Shown here: in pieces, positions 1 to 9,064 of the stretch
Layout of the letters: every line of letters starts with the position of its first letter
Position numbering within the stretch: position 1 is the stretch's first letter
DNA from: JBOFGK01 sp051649085
GTDB taxonomy: Bacteria; Bacillota_I; Bacilli_A; UBA3375
DNA length: 64,000 bases
Assembly (NCBI GenBank): GCA_051649085.1
Contig: JBOFGK010000010.1
Span: 107,530-171,529 of the forward strand
Direction of reading: 5' to 3'
Translations under genes and position numbers: made by a program
The notes under the pieces: generated by a model
The model's input: only the letters and a program-made list of their open reading frames with translations
What the model was told of the DNA's origin: nothing
The model's database searches: none

Positions 1-282
1 GAATTTCAAGTTAACGCAAACTATTTAGATGCAAGGACACTTAAAGAGTTGAATGTTAATTTTAATTTTGAAGAAAATATTATTTTTACATCTAGTGAAA
101 AAAAGTCAGAAGAGTTCGAAATTGAATTAATTCAAGAAGAAGAACTTGATCTTGACGAATTATTGTTTGAACTAGCGGTTGTAAATATGCCGTTTAATTA
201 TTCAGAAGCGGATAGTAATTTATTTGTGAAAGAAGAAGAGCTCGAACAAACTAGTATGCCTTTCAAAAATTTACTTAAATAA
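1..282 (+). CDS. yceD: YceD/DUF177 family protein, C-terminal part
   Basis: The reading frame is open from the first base of the window, so the gene begins upstream and only the last 93 codons are visible. The peptide is very acidic (EEEL and DLDELL clusters), as is usual for the C-terminal half of DUF177 proteins, and ends 9 bp before rpmF. The yceD-rpmF pair is conserved across bacteria; the family is linked to 23S rRNA accumulation. Identity therefore rests on context and composition more than on a motif. An internal TTG at 49 could be mistaken for a start, but codons upstream of it are sense and of the same character. Confidence 0.75.
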   Translation, partial: EFQVNANYLDARTLKELNVNFNFEENIIFTSSEKKSEEFEIELIQEEELDLDELLFELAVVNMPFNYSEADSNLFVKEEELEQTSMPFKNLLK

Positions 283-291
283 GGAGGAACA

Positions 292-468
292 ATGGCAGTA
301 CCAAAAAGAAGAACATCAAAAACTCGTAAAAGAAAAAGAAGAACACACTATAAATTAAGTTTGGCAGGTGTTACTAAATGTACTAACTGTGATTCAGTTG
401 TAAAATCACACCGCGCGTGTCCAGTTTGTGGAACTTACAAAGGAAAAACAGTTATCGAAACAGTATAA
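292..468 (+). CDS. rpmF: 50S ribosomal protein L32
   Basis: A 58-residue basic protein starting MAVPKRRTSK with an Arg/Lys-rich first third, the hallmark of L32. It carries a zinc-ribbon with two CxxC pairs (Cys30/Cys33 and Cys43/Cys46), so this is the zinc-binding form rather than the cysteine-free paralogue. The ATG follows an AAGGAGG ribosome-binding site at 281-287. It is cotranscribed with the upstream yceD end and closed by an intrinsic terminator. Confidence 0.97.
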   Translation: MAVPKRRTSKTRKRKRRTHYKLSLAGVTKCTNCDSVVKSHRACPVCGTYKGKTVIETV

Positions 469-475
469 CTTTAAT

Positions 476-500
476 GGTGCTTGCAAAAGCACCTTTTTTT
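476..500 (+). terminator. Intrinsic terminator after rpmF
   Basis: Stem GGTGCTT / AAGCACC (7 bp, loop GCAA) followed by seven T. It separates yceD-rpmF from the cell-wall cluster. The 75 bp after it, where mraZ would stand in many Gram-positives, contain no gene and are AT-rich. Confidence 0.9.
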
Positions 501-575
501 CATAATATCACAGTATTATTTAAACTTCATTTAAATATTGTTTAACCAAAAAAATCAATTAATGAAACGAGGAAT

Positions 576-1508
576 ATGTACGTACACAAAACAGTATTAT
601 TAAACGAATGTATTGAGGGTTTGAATATCAAAGAAGACGGAATTTATATTGATGCAACACTAGGTGGAGCTGGTCATTCAGCGCTTATTTTAGAGCATCT
701 AGGTGCAAATGGAAAATTAATTTGTTTTGATCAAGATCAATTAGCAATTGAAAATGCCAAAGAACGATTTGGTAATGATCAGCGTGTGCTTTTGATTAAA
801 GCAAATTTTAAATTTCTAAAAGCTAAATTAACTGAATATGGGATTGAAAAAATTGATGGAATTTTATTTGATCTTGGTGTTTCAAGTATGCAAATTGATC
901 AAAGAGAACGAGGCTTTAGCTATATGCAAGATGCTAAGTTAGATATGCGGATGGATGAAACAGGTGAATTGACAGCTTATCAAGTAATAAATACGTACGA
1001 ACAAGCAAAATTAGTAGAAATAATGCAAAAATACGGTGAAGAAAAATTCGCAGTAGTAATTGCTAAGAACATCATTGAACAACGTGCAGAAGCACCAATT
1101 GAAACGACGATGCAGCTTAATGAAATTATTAGAAAATCATATGGTGCAAAGCATTTATATCGCTTGACAGGTCATCCGTCAAAAAAAGTATTTCAGGCGC
1201 TTAGAATTGCTGTTAACGATGAATTAGATGTGTTTGACGTTGCTGTAAATGATGTCTTTGAGTTTATGAAACCGGGTGGAAGGATTTGCGTCATTACTTT
1301 TCATTCGTTAGAGGATCGGATTTGTAAATATAATTTCAAAAAATTTTCAGAGGTAAGTAGTGATTTTAAAACATTACCGGTTATTCCAGATGAGTATTTA
1401 CCAAAGGGAAAAATTATAAATCGGAAACCGATTTTACCAACTGATCATGAACTAGAAACTAATACAAGAAGTCGTAGTGCAAAATTACGAATTTTGGAGA
1501 GAATATGA
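576..1508 (+). CDS. rsmH: 16S rRNA (cytosine-1402-N4)-methyltransferase RsmH
   Basis: RsmH (MraW) methylates N4 of C1402 in 16S rRNA using SAM. The SAM-binding motif DATLGGAGHS lies at residues 26-35, FDLGVSS and the RGFSYMQDAKLDMRMD stretch follow, and the C-terminus ends in the family-typical NTRSRSAKLRILER. Length 310 aa is standard. The start has a GAGG Shine-Dalgarno at 569-572. The stop TGA overlaps the next ATG by 4 bp, starting a chain of overlaps that indicates one operon. The usual upstream mraZ is absent. Confidence 0.97.
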   Translation: MYVHKTVLLNECIEGLNIKEDGIYIDATLGGAGHSALILEHLGANGKLICFDQDQLAIENAKERFGNDQRVLLIKANFKFLKAKLTEYGIEKIDGILFDLGVSSMQIDQRERGFSYMQDAKLDMRMDETGELTAYQVINTYEQAKLVEIMQKYGEEKFAVVIAKNIIEQRAEAPIETTMQLNEIIRKSYGAKHLYRLTGHPSKKVFQALRIAVNDELDVFDVAVNDVFEFMKPGGRICVITFHSLEDRICKYNFKKFSEVSSDFKTLPVIPDEYLPKGKIINRKPILPTDHELETNTRSRSAKLRILERI

Positions 1509-1777
1509 TAGATTTTACAAAAAGATTTAAAATATTTATCTATATTTTTGGAATGTGTTCTTTTATCATTTACTTATTTGCATCAACATATACTTATCAA
1601 AATAAGTTGGAAAATGTGAACATTCAAGCCAAAATAGATGAACTTGATGAACAAAATGAAAATTTATATATAAACATTCAAACGAAGTATTCAAGAGATA
1701 ACATTCGAAAAAGGTATCCACAGTTAAATTTATATGGAAACATCTATTATTTAGCAAAAGAAGGTAAAGATGAATAG
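1505..1777 (+). CDS. ftsL: FtsL/DivIC-like cell-division protein
   Basis: A 90-residue bitopic protein: short basic N-terminus, one membrane helix at about residues 9-28, then an extracytoplasmic segment rich in Glu/Gln/Asn with heptad-like spacing consistent with the FtsL coiled coil. Sequence conservation in this family is low, so assignment depends on size, topology and position between rsmH and the transpeptidase gene, where ftsL always lies. It overlaps both neighbours (4 bp and 8 bp). It should act in the divisome with DivIB and the PBP encoded next. Confidence 0.75.
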   Translation: MIDFTKRFKIFIYIFGMCSFIIYLFASTYTYQNKLENVNIQAKIDELDEQNENLYINIQTKYSRDNIRKRYPQLNLYGNIYYLAKEGKDE

Positions 1778-4271
1778 TTCAAAAAAAAGAGGAAAAAAAC
1801 ATGTAAATGTAGTAAAGAAAAAACCTGAGAAAATTTTAGGCATTTTTGTGAAGAAACCTTCGAAAAAGAAAACAAATGTGAAAACGTCTAGCTCAAAAGT
1901 GAATGGAGCAACAGTTACGTCAAAGCAAATGAAAACAACAAAACCTAAAATTAAAAATGTAAATAAAACGTTTGTGAAAAAAAAGAATACTCAAAAAAAC
2001 AAACGAATTATTAAACCAGTAAAAATCCGTCGTGAATATACAGTTGAAAGCTATAATCGCCTTTTGAAAAAACGTAGTGATTTAATGATGAAAGTAGCCT
2101 TCTCTCTTTTCAGTGCGTTGTTTATTTTGCCAATTGTAATGATTGTTTACTTACAGGTTACTCATACAAGAAATGGTGAAAACTTAAAAGTTTATGCTGC
2201 AAATAGGACAATTGAAACAGAACTTGCTGCTGATCGTGGAACAATTTATTCAAGTAATGGAATTCCACTAGCTACCAACATTGGAACATTTAATGTATAT
2301 GCAGTTTTAGATAAAACATATAAGCAACCTGAGGAATTAGGGGGAAAACCATTATACATAGTAGATGCGAAAAAAGCAACGGAATTTTTCTTAGAGACAA
2401 TTGGACTTAAAGGCGATCAAGAGGCTTATGATTTTATTTATAAACAATTAACAATGCCAGATGTGAAACAAGTCGAGTTAGGAAAGTATGGAAAAGATAT
2501 TTCATTTGACCAAAAAGTCAAACTTGAAGATTTTGAAAAATCTGGAATCACGGGGTTTTATACAACTAAAGGGACAAAACGATTTTATCCATATGGAAAC
2601 TTTGCACCGTACCTTATCGGAGCAACAAGTACTGTCGAACAAGATCCTTTACCAACTGGAATTGTTCGTCCACCAATTTTCAAAGGAATTCCAGGATTTG
2701 GTCTTGAAGATTCAGCGAATACGTATCTAACGGGTAAAAATGGTTATGAGAAAAAGACAGTTGATAATAATAATGTGAAAATTGAAGGAACTGTTTCGAT
2801 TAAAGAGGAACCAATTCCTGGTAAAAGTATTCGTACTACAATTGATCCAGTTATTCAAACCTATCTACAAGAAGAAATGGAAAAAGCCTTAAACGAACCA
2901 AATGCCGGTTATACTTTTGAACGATTAGCCACAGTTATAATGAATCCAAAAACTGGACAAATTTATGCAGCACAATCCTATCCAAATTTTGATCCAAATA
3001 CACAAAATGCTGAAGATTACACAGATCCATTTATGGGATATTGTTTTGAACCTGGATCTACAATGAAGACTTTCACGGTGGCTGCAGCGGTTGAAAATGG
3101 AGTTTATGATCCAGATAATTGGATTGAAACTACTGGACGAAGACCGGTAGATGGAGGAACGGTAGTTGACTGGGTAAACAGTACACCAGCACGTACGTTT
3201 GGGGGAATTACTTGGGAAGAAGGATATTACTACTCGTCAAATGTTGCAATGTCGTATATTCTTCAAAAAATTGGTTATGACAATTGGTTAAAATTCCAGC
3301 GAGAAAAGCTACTCTTCGGTAAACCAATTAAAACACCGTTTTACTCAACGACAGCTTGTGGATTTAGTCCAGAATTACGTGGAAGTTCATTCGATATTAT
3401 AAGTAGTTCATATGGTCAAGCGGTGACTGTAAATATGATGCAAATGTTACAAGCTTATTCAACAATTGGAAATAATGGAATAATGTCAGTTCCATATGTT
3501 GTTGATGCAACAATTGACTCAAACACTGGTAAAGTATTAGAAACATTTGAACCACAACAAAAACAAGTGCTTAAGCCTGAAACAGCAACAGAAATGCTAA
3601 AGAAAATGGAAGGTGTTTCTTATTCTGGACTACAATATACAACTGGACAACGTTATATCGAGAATTTTGCTGAGCCAAAGCCGAACTATCATGTTGGAGT
3701 AAAAACAGGAACAGCAGAAAATATTGATAGTACTGGAGCTGTAAAATCGCTGACAAACTCTGTAATGGCTTTTGCTCCAATTGATGATCCAGAAATTCTT
3801 GTATATTCATTTGTAGTTGATGGACGAGGAAACGCTGGACAAGAAGCAGTTGCGATCAAGGCGATGCCCCAATATGTCGATCGAGTAATTCAAAAAACGG
3901 TTGAATACTTAGACTCATCGAAATTAAAACAAGTTAAGGAAATTAAAGATCAACAAAAAATTAGTGATGTTTCAAACAAGAAATTGGATGAAGCACAAGC
4001 AATTCTTCAAAAAGATGGATTTAAAGTTATTAAAATTGGTGAAGGGAATGTTGTAAGCCAAGCGCCAAGTGCAAATCAGACAATTGTAAAAGGTCAAAAA
4101 GTTATAATTATTGGAGAAAAAGCAAAAATGCCTGATCTTGTAGGTTATTTAAAACCAGATGTTCGAATGATTTGTAGTGCAATGAACGTTGCTTGCGAAT
4201 TTACAGGCAGTGGTGAGAAAGTAACAAAAGTAGAAGTTGATAAGAATAAAGTTTATAAAATTAAATTTTAA
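1770..4271 (+). CDS. Class B penicillin-binding protein with PASTA domain(s) (PBP2B/FtsI type)
   Basis: An 833-aa septal transpeptidase. A membrane helix at about residues 107-127 is preceded by an unusually long, strongly Lys-rich cytoplasmic tail of about 100 residues. The PBP dimerisation domain follows, then the transpeptidase domain with all three motifs: SxxK as S430-T-M-K433, SxN as S489-S-N491, and KTG at K645. About residues 730-833 form PASTA-type repeats (DEAQAILQKDGFKV and following), typical of Gram-positive PBP2B/PBP2x and SpoVD. Its position after ftsL supports the septal role. It starts 8 bp inside the ftsL gene. The last PASTA unit contains two Cys residues, which is uncommon. 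Confidence 0.93.
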   Translation: MNSSKKRGKKHVNVVKKKPEKILGIFVKKPSKKKTNVKTSSSKVNGATVTSKQMKTTKPKIKNVNKTFVKKKNTQKNKRIIKPVKIRREYTVESYNRLLKKRSDLMMKVAFSLFSALFILPIVMIVYLQVTHTRNGENLKVYAANRTIETELAADRGTIYSSNGIPLATNIGTFNVYAVLDKTYKQPEELGGKPLYIVDAKKATEFFLETIGLKGDQEAYDFIYKQLTMPDVKQVELGKYGKDISFDQKVKLEDFEKSGITGFYTTKGTKRFYPYGNFAPYLIGATSTVEQDPLPTGIVRPPIFKGIPGFGLEDSANTYLTGKNGYEKKTVDNNNVKIEGTVSIKEEPIPGKSIRTTIDPVIQTYLQEEMEKALNEPNAGYTFERLATVIMNPKTGQIYAAQSYPNFDPNTQNAEDYTDPFMGYCFEPGSTMKTFTVAAAVENGVYDPDNWIETTGRRPVDGGTVVDWVNSTPARTFGGITWEEGYYYSSNVAMSYILQKIGYDNWLKFQREKLLFGKPIKTPFYSTTACGFSPELRGSSFDIISSSYGQAVTVNMMQMLQAYSTIGNNGIMSVPYVVDATIDSNTGKVLETFEPQQKQVLKPETATEMLKKMEGVSYSGLQYTTGQRYIENFAEPKPNYHVGVKTGTAENIDSTGAVKSLTNSVMAFAPIDDPEILVYSFVVDGRGNAGQEAVAIKAMPQYVDRVIQKTVEYLDSSKLKQVKEIKDQQKISDVSNKKLDEAQAILQKDGFKVIKIGEGNVVSQAPSANQTIVKGQKVIIIGEKAKMPDLVGYLKPDVRMICSAMNVACEFTGSGEKVTKVEVDKNKVYKIKF

Positions 4272-4279
4272 GGAAATAA

Positions 4280-5794
4280 ATGGTTGATATACAACAAATA
4301 ATAAGCAGGATAACAGGAGTAACAAAAGATTCGAAACAAGTCAAAGATGGTTATGCCTATTTTGCCTTTGCTGGAACAAAAGTTGATGGAAATAAATATA
4401 TTGGAAATGCAATTAAAAATGGTGCAAAAGTAATTATAACTGAAAAAACACTTGATGATATTTTAGGTGTATATTTGGTTGGACAAGATTTACAAAGTAA
4501 TATGGTAATAAGTGATGAAGTTCAAGTAATTCAAGTAACAAATGTTGCCCACACACTAAATACAATTGCATATCACTTTTATCAACTTGAAGAAGCATCA
4601 ATTAAATTCATTGCAATTACAGGTACCGATGGTAAGACAACGACTGCAAACATTATTCAAAAATTGATTGGAAATTTTGAAAAATGTGCCTATTTAGGAA
4701 CAAACGGTTTATACTTTGGTGAACAACAAATAGAATACACAGGGATGACAACTCCATTTGCTGATGTTTTATGTCGTAACGTTCGTCAAGCAATTGATTT
4801 TGGATGTGAATACTTTGTAATGGAAGTCTCTTCCCACGCATTAGCGTTAAATAGAATTGGCTTAATCAAATATGATGTAGCATTATTTACTAATTTAAGT
4901 CAAGATCATTTAGATTTTCACCCTACAATGGAAGACTATTATCAAGCAAAAAAGCTTTTATTCACCAAGTTTTGTCAATCAGATGCAACAATAATTATCA
5001 ATATTGATGATCAAACAGGACAACGATTGTTTACAGAACTTACAGCAAAACAAATTAGTGAAGTTGAAAATGGACAGAAAATAATTAGTTGTGCACTTGA
5101 AAAAACAGCTGATTATCAAGCTGCAAATGTACAAGTAAAATTAGAAGGTAATCAGTTTGAATTATCTAAGCAAGTGGATGAACAGCTTAAAAGTATTCAA
5201 ATTGCAAGTAGTTTGATTGCCAAATTTAATGTGTATAATCTGATGCAGGCCTTAATTTGTCTTGAATGTTTAAACTATGATTTAAGATCATTACTTGTAC
5301 AAATTGAGCAAATCCAAATTTCTGGAAGAACAGAAATGATTAAAAATGAAAATCAAACAATAATAATTGATTATGCACATACACCAAATGCAATTGAAAA
5401 TGTGATGAAGTTTATTTTTGATGTTGCAAACAATCGACCAATTACGGTTGTAACTGGAAGTGCAGGTGATCGAGATCACTCTAAAAGACCAGAAATGGGT
5501 AAAAGTGCTGCTAAATATGCACAGCGTTTAGTATTAACTGAAGATGATCCACGACATGAAAATGTAAAAGAAATTTGTACTGAGCTTAAAAGTGGAATTG
5601 AGAATCAAATTTGTGAAGTATTTGAAATTTATAAAAGAGTAGACGCAATTAAATTTGCGATTGAAACAGGGAAGAAAGACGAAATAATTTGTTTGCTTGG
5701 GATTGGTGCCCAACAAGTACTTTATTATGATGGATTTAAAGTCCCGTATAGCGAACGAAAAACAGTTGAAATGATTGTTAAGGAGAACAAGTGA
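4280..5794 (+). CDS. murE: UDP-MurNAc-tripeptide synthetase MurE
   Basis: Mur ligase adding the third residue of the peptidoglycan stem peptide in the cytoplasm. The ATP loop TGTDGKTT is at residues 114-121, DHLDFHPTMEDYYQAK and IIDYAHTPNA are characteristic of MurE, and 504 aa is the usual length. The specificity motif reads D422-D-P-R425. The Arg resembles the DNPR signature of diaminopimelate-adding enzymes, but the Asn is replaced by Asp, so the third amino acid cannot be stated from sequence alone. It starts 8 bp after the PBP stop and overlaps mraY by 4 bp. Confidence 0.95.
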   Translation: MVDIQQIISRITGVTKDSKQVKDGYAYFAFAGTKVDGNKYIGNAIKNGAKVIITEKTLDDILGVYLVGQDLQSNMVISDEVQVIQVTNVAHTLNTIAYHFYQLEEASIKFIAITGTDGKTTTANIIQKLIGNFEKCAYLGTNGLYFGEQQIEYTGMTTPFADVLCRNVRQAIDFGCEYFVMEVSSHALALNRIGLIKYDVALFTNLSQDHLDFHPTMEDYYQAKKLLFTKFCQSDATIIINIDDQTGQRLFTELTAKQISEVENGQKIISCALEKTADYQAANVQVKLEGNQFELSKQVDEQLKSIQIASSLIAKFNVYNLMQALICLECLNYDLRSLLVQIEQIQISGRTEMIKNENQTIIIDYAHTPNAIENVMKFIFDVANNRPITVVTGSAGDRDHSKRPEMGKSAAKYAQRLVLTEDDPRHENVKEICTELKSGIENQICEVFEIYKRVDAIKFAIETGKKDEIICLLGIGAQQVLYYDGFKVPYSERKTVEMIVKENK

Positions 5795-6777
5795 AATTAG
5801 CGATTTTATTAACAATTGTTTTCATAAGTCAACACTTACTTATGAAAGCATATATTAAATATATCAATAGAATAGGTGCGGGTCAACCGGTTTTAGAAAA
5901 CGGCCCTGATCATCAAGCGAAAAATGGAACGCCTACAATGGGAGGAATTGTCTTCATTTTCACAATTGTTATTTATTCAATAGTAGTTGGTGTTTATAAC
6001 GGATTTGCAGATGCAGGTCAAATAGTGATGATCTTAGCTATTCTTGTAGCATATGCTTTAATTGGTATACGCGATGACTATTTAAAAATTGCGAACAATA
6101 ATAATGCAAGTGGATTAACACCTAAGCAAAAATTATTACTACAGATGGGATTGTCACTGTCGGTTATTGTTTTCTTAGTATCACAAGATGCTAAAACAAC
6201 GCTTGATTTCTTTTTCTTTAAATGGGACTTAGGATATTTTTACTATCTATTAATCCCGGTGATGTTCATGGGAATGACAAATGCTACAAATATTACTGAT
6301 GGTTTGGATGGTTTACTGACAAGTAATTTCATTGTTTCGATGCTTGCAATCGGTGCGATTGCTTTCATTCAAGATAACAAAGATTTATATATGATGGCTT
6401 TTGTTATTTGCTTAAGCTTGTTAAGCTTTTTAATCTTCAATCGTTATCCAGCCAAAGTTTTTATGGGTGATACAGGTTCACTGGCACTTGGAGGACTGCT
6501 TTGCATGTTTGCAATTGCCTTGAAAGTTGAAATTTTCCTTGTACTGTTTGGATTCGTGTATATAATTGAAACATTGTCAGTGATAGCACAAGTTAGCTAC
6601 TTTAAATATACGAAAAAGAAATATGGAGAAGGTCGTCGTATTTTGAAAATGGCACCACTTCATCATCATTTTGAGAAAACAGGTTATAGTGAAAATCAAA
6701 TAGTTACATTGTTTGTTTGTATTCAAATAGTTATGTGTGCACTTGGAGTTAGTGTATATTATTTTTGTGGAGGATAG
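5791..6777 (+). CDS. mraY: Phospho-N-acetylmuramoyl-pentapeptide transferase MraY
   Basis: Polytopic membrane enzyme (about ten helices, 328 aa) that makes lipid I from UDP-MurNAc-pentapeptide and undecaprenyl phosphate. Diagnostic motifs are present: the Asp pair in IRDDYLKI, NATNITDGLDGLL, FMGDTGSLALGG and MAPLHHHFE. The start is GTG at 5791, overlapping the murE stop as GTGA with AAGGAG at 5780-5785. The stop abuts murD directly. Confidence 0.97.
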   Translation: MKLAILLTIVFISQHLLMKAYIKYINRIGAGQPVLENGPDHQAKNGTPTMGGIVFIFTIVIYSIVVGVYNGFADAGQIVMILAILVAYALIGIRDDYLKIANNNNASGLTPKQKLLLQMGLSLSVIVFLVSQDAKTTLDFFFFKWDLGYFYYLLIPVMFMGMTNATNITDGLDGLLTSNFIVSMLAIGAIAFIQDNKDLYMMAFVICLSLLSFLIFNRYPAKVFMGDTGSLALGGLLCMFAIALKVEIFLVLFGFVYIIETLSVIAQVSYFKYTKKKYGEGRRILKMAPLHHHFEKTGYSENQIVTLFVCIQIVMCALGVSVYYFCGG

Positions 6778-8016
6778 ATGAAATTTGAGCAGCTTGAAAA
6801 TAAACATATTATGATTTTAGGCTTTGGTAAAACGGGTGAAAATATCTTAAAAGAAATTGAAGAAGTCGATTGTCAAATAACGGTTGTAGCGGATCGAATT
6901 AGCGAAGAATATCTTGGTGACGTTCGTTTTACAACGACTCAAGTATTTCTGCAAAATCCAAATTTTTTCGATATAATTTTGAAAAGTCCGGGGATAAAAC
7001 CAAATCATCCAGCACTTGCATATGGGCAACTAATAATTAATGATATAGAATTGATGTTTATGTATAAACAAGAACATGATTTAAAGACAAAAATTATTGC
7101 AATTACAGGAACAAATGGTAAAACATCAACTGTAAAGTTTGTCCACGAATTATTAACAAATCTAAATTATAAAGCAGAAATGGCGGGTAATATTGGAATG
7201 AGTCCGCTTGAGGCAATTAAAAAAATTCCTGAATATATAGTTGTTGAGTTATCCTCTTTTCAGTTACTAAATATTAATGAATTTATGGCAGACTATAATC
7301 TTTGTATAACACTTAGTCCCGATCACTTAGATTATCACGAAACAATGGAAGAATATGCGAATGCAAAATTAAAACTTTTGGAAAATATTGCCGACATTCA
7401 GATAACCTATCTTGATCAATCATTTAGTGAGTATACAAATCGTCCAATAACTTTAATTACTGAAGAAATAACTAACTTTTGTGAAAAAACAGAATTTAAA
7501 CAACTTCAAATTAATAAAAAAAATTTACCAGCAATTTATTGTTTAGCTAAAGCCCTTAAAATTTCTGATGAACAATTAATAGAAAGCTTAGTCAATTTTG
7601 AAGGAGTCGAACATCGGATGGAATTTGTTCGTGAAATTAATACAATCACGTTTATAAATGATTCAAAAGCAACAAATGTTCAAGCAACAATGGCTGCAAT
7701 AAGTAATTTTAGATATGATAAATTAACTGTAATCATTGGTGGATATGATAAAGGTGAAAACTTACAAAAAATGATCGATGAACTCATGCGTGTACACCGT
7801 GTACTTGTAATTGGAACGACTATCGCACCATTTGCTAATAGTGCGGTTGGAGTAATTTGTGACACTATGGAAGAAGCACTTACAAATGCCTATCAAAATG
7901 CTCAAAAAAATGATATAATATTATTGTCACCCGCTTTTGCGAGTTATGATCAATATCAAAACTATGAAGAACGAGGTAACCATTTTAAAGAATTAGTTGC
8001 AAAAATTCAGGAGTAA
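6778..8016 (+). CDS. murD: UDP-N-acetylmuramoylalanine-D-glutamate ligase MurD
   Basis: Adds D-Glu to UDP-MurNAc-L-Ala. The P-loop TGTNGKT starts at residue 110, followed by the Mur-ligase motif DHLDYHETMEEYANAK and the C-terminal FINDSKATN signature of MurD. At 412 aa it is about 35 residues shorter than common homologues, mostly by tighter N- and C-terminal domains. No base separates it from mraY. The ftsW/spoVE gene often found between murD and murG is absent. Confidence 0.95.
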   Translation: MKFEQLENKHIMILGFGKTGENILKEIEEVDCQITVVADRISEEYLGDVRFTTTQVFLQNPNFFDIILKSPGIKPNHPALAYGQLIINDIELMFMYKQEHDLKTKIIAITGTNGKTSTVKFVHELLTNLNYKAEMAGNIGMSPLEAIKKIPEYIVVELSSFQLLNINEFMADYNLCITLSPDHLDYHETMEEYANAKLKLLENIADIQITYLDQSFSEYTNRPITLITEEITNFCEKTEFKQLQINKKNLPAIYCLAKALKISDEQLIESLVNFEGVEHRMEFVREINTITFINDSKATNVQATMAAISNFRYDKLTVIIGGYDKGENLQKMIDELMRVHRVLVIGTTIAPFANSAVGVICDTMEEALTNAYQNAQKNDIILLSPAFASYDQYQNYEERGNHFKELVAKIQE

Positions 8017-8017
8017 G

Positions 8018-9064
8018 ATGAAAACATATATAATAAGCGCAGGTGGAACAGGTGGGCATTTGTATCCAGCAATTGAACTAGCAAATTCGTTAGTTAATGA
8101 TGGGCACAAAGTTCTTTTCATTGCAAGTCAAAGTGGAATTGATCGACAAATTTTTGCAAGTCATCCAGATATAAAATTTGATGTAAAGTATTGGAGATTA
8201 AAAGGCTTAAGTCGTGAAAAAACGATAAAAGCACAACTAGGAAATGTTCGTAATGCTTTTTCACTTATAAATTTATTAATCAAAAGTGAAAAGCTAATAA
8301 AAAATATTAATCCAACTGCAGTGATTGGCTTTGGTGGCTACATTTCTTTCCCGATAGTCTATATGGCTTCAAAGAAAAGTATAGCAACAATTATCCATGA
8401 GCAAAATTCTTATCCAGGTTTAGTTAATCGTAAACTTGCTAATAAAGTTGATCAAGTACTTGTTGCATATAAAACATCAGAAAAATATTTTGATTGTCAA
8501 GTGAACTATGTTGGGAATCCGAGGGCAGATAAAGCATTTGAATATTGTGATAAATCAAAAATTGCTGCTAGACAAAAATCAATTTTACTAATCGGTGGTT
8601 CACTAGGAGCAGAAGTAATTAATAACTTAGCAATTGAATTTACAAAACAACAACAATTTAGTGACTATCAAATTACTTTGATTTGTGGTGATCGTTACTT
8701 TAAAGATTATCAGCCATATGAGTCGAAGAATTTAAAAATTATTGGTTATGAGCAAGCAATTTGGGAACGAATTTGTGAACATAACATTATTATCTGTCGC
8801 GCAGGAGCTTCAACTTTACACGAGTTGATGGCAATGGAAAAAAGAATTATTGCAATCCCATCACCAAATGTGGTAGCAAATCATCAAGAATTAAATGCTC
8901 GAGAATTTTGTCACAACGACAATTTTGAAATGATTTTGGAAACCGATGTAACATTTGAAAAAATAACAGAGATAATTAAATTCCTTGAAAATATCGAAGT
9001 TTCAGAGGTAACAATTAAGTCGAGCGCAATTGAGCAAATAAAGGAGTATTTATATGTACGATAA
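8018..9064 (+). CDS. murG: UDP-GlcNAc:lipid I N-acetylglucosaminyltransferase MurG
   Basis: Peripheral GT28 glycosyltransferase converting lipid I to lipid II. GGTGGHLYP is at residues 9-17 of the chosen start, with HEQNSYPG and the UDP-GlcNAc-binding RAGASTLHELM further on. I chose ATG 8018, preceded by AGGAG at 8009-8013 and beginning MKTYIISAGG, over an in-frame TTG at 7997 that lies inside murD. Length 348 aa. The end overlaps murB by 11 bp. Confidence 0.95.
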   Translation: MKTYIISAGGTGGHLYPAIELANSLVNDGHKVLFIASQSGIDRQIFASHPDIKFDVKYWRLKGLSREKTIKAQLGNVRNAFSLINLLIKSEKLIKNINPTAVIGFGGYISFPIVYMASKKSIATIIHEQNSYPGLVNRKLANKVDQVLVAYKTSEKYFDCQVNYVGNPRADKAFEYCDKSKIAARQKSILLIGGSLGAEVINNLAIEFTKQQQFSDYQITLICGDRYFKDYQPYESKNLKIIGYEQAIWERICEHNIIICRAGASTLHELMAMEKRIIAIPSPNVVANHQELNAREFCHNDNFEMILETDVTFEKITEIIKFLENIEVSEVTIKSSAIEQIKEYLYVR

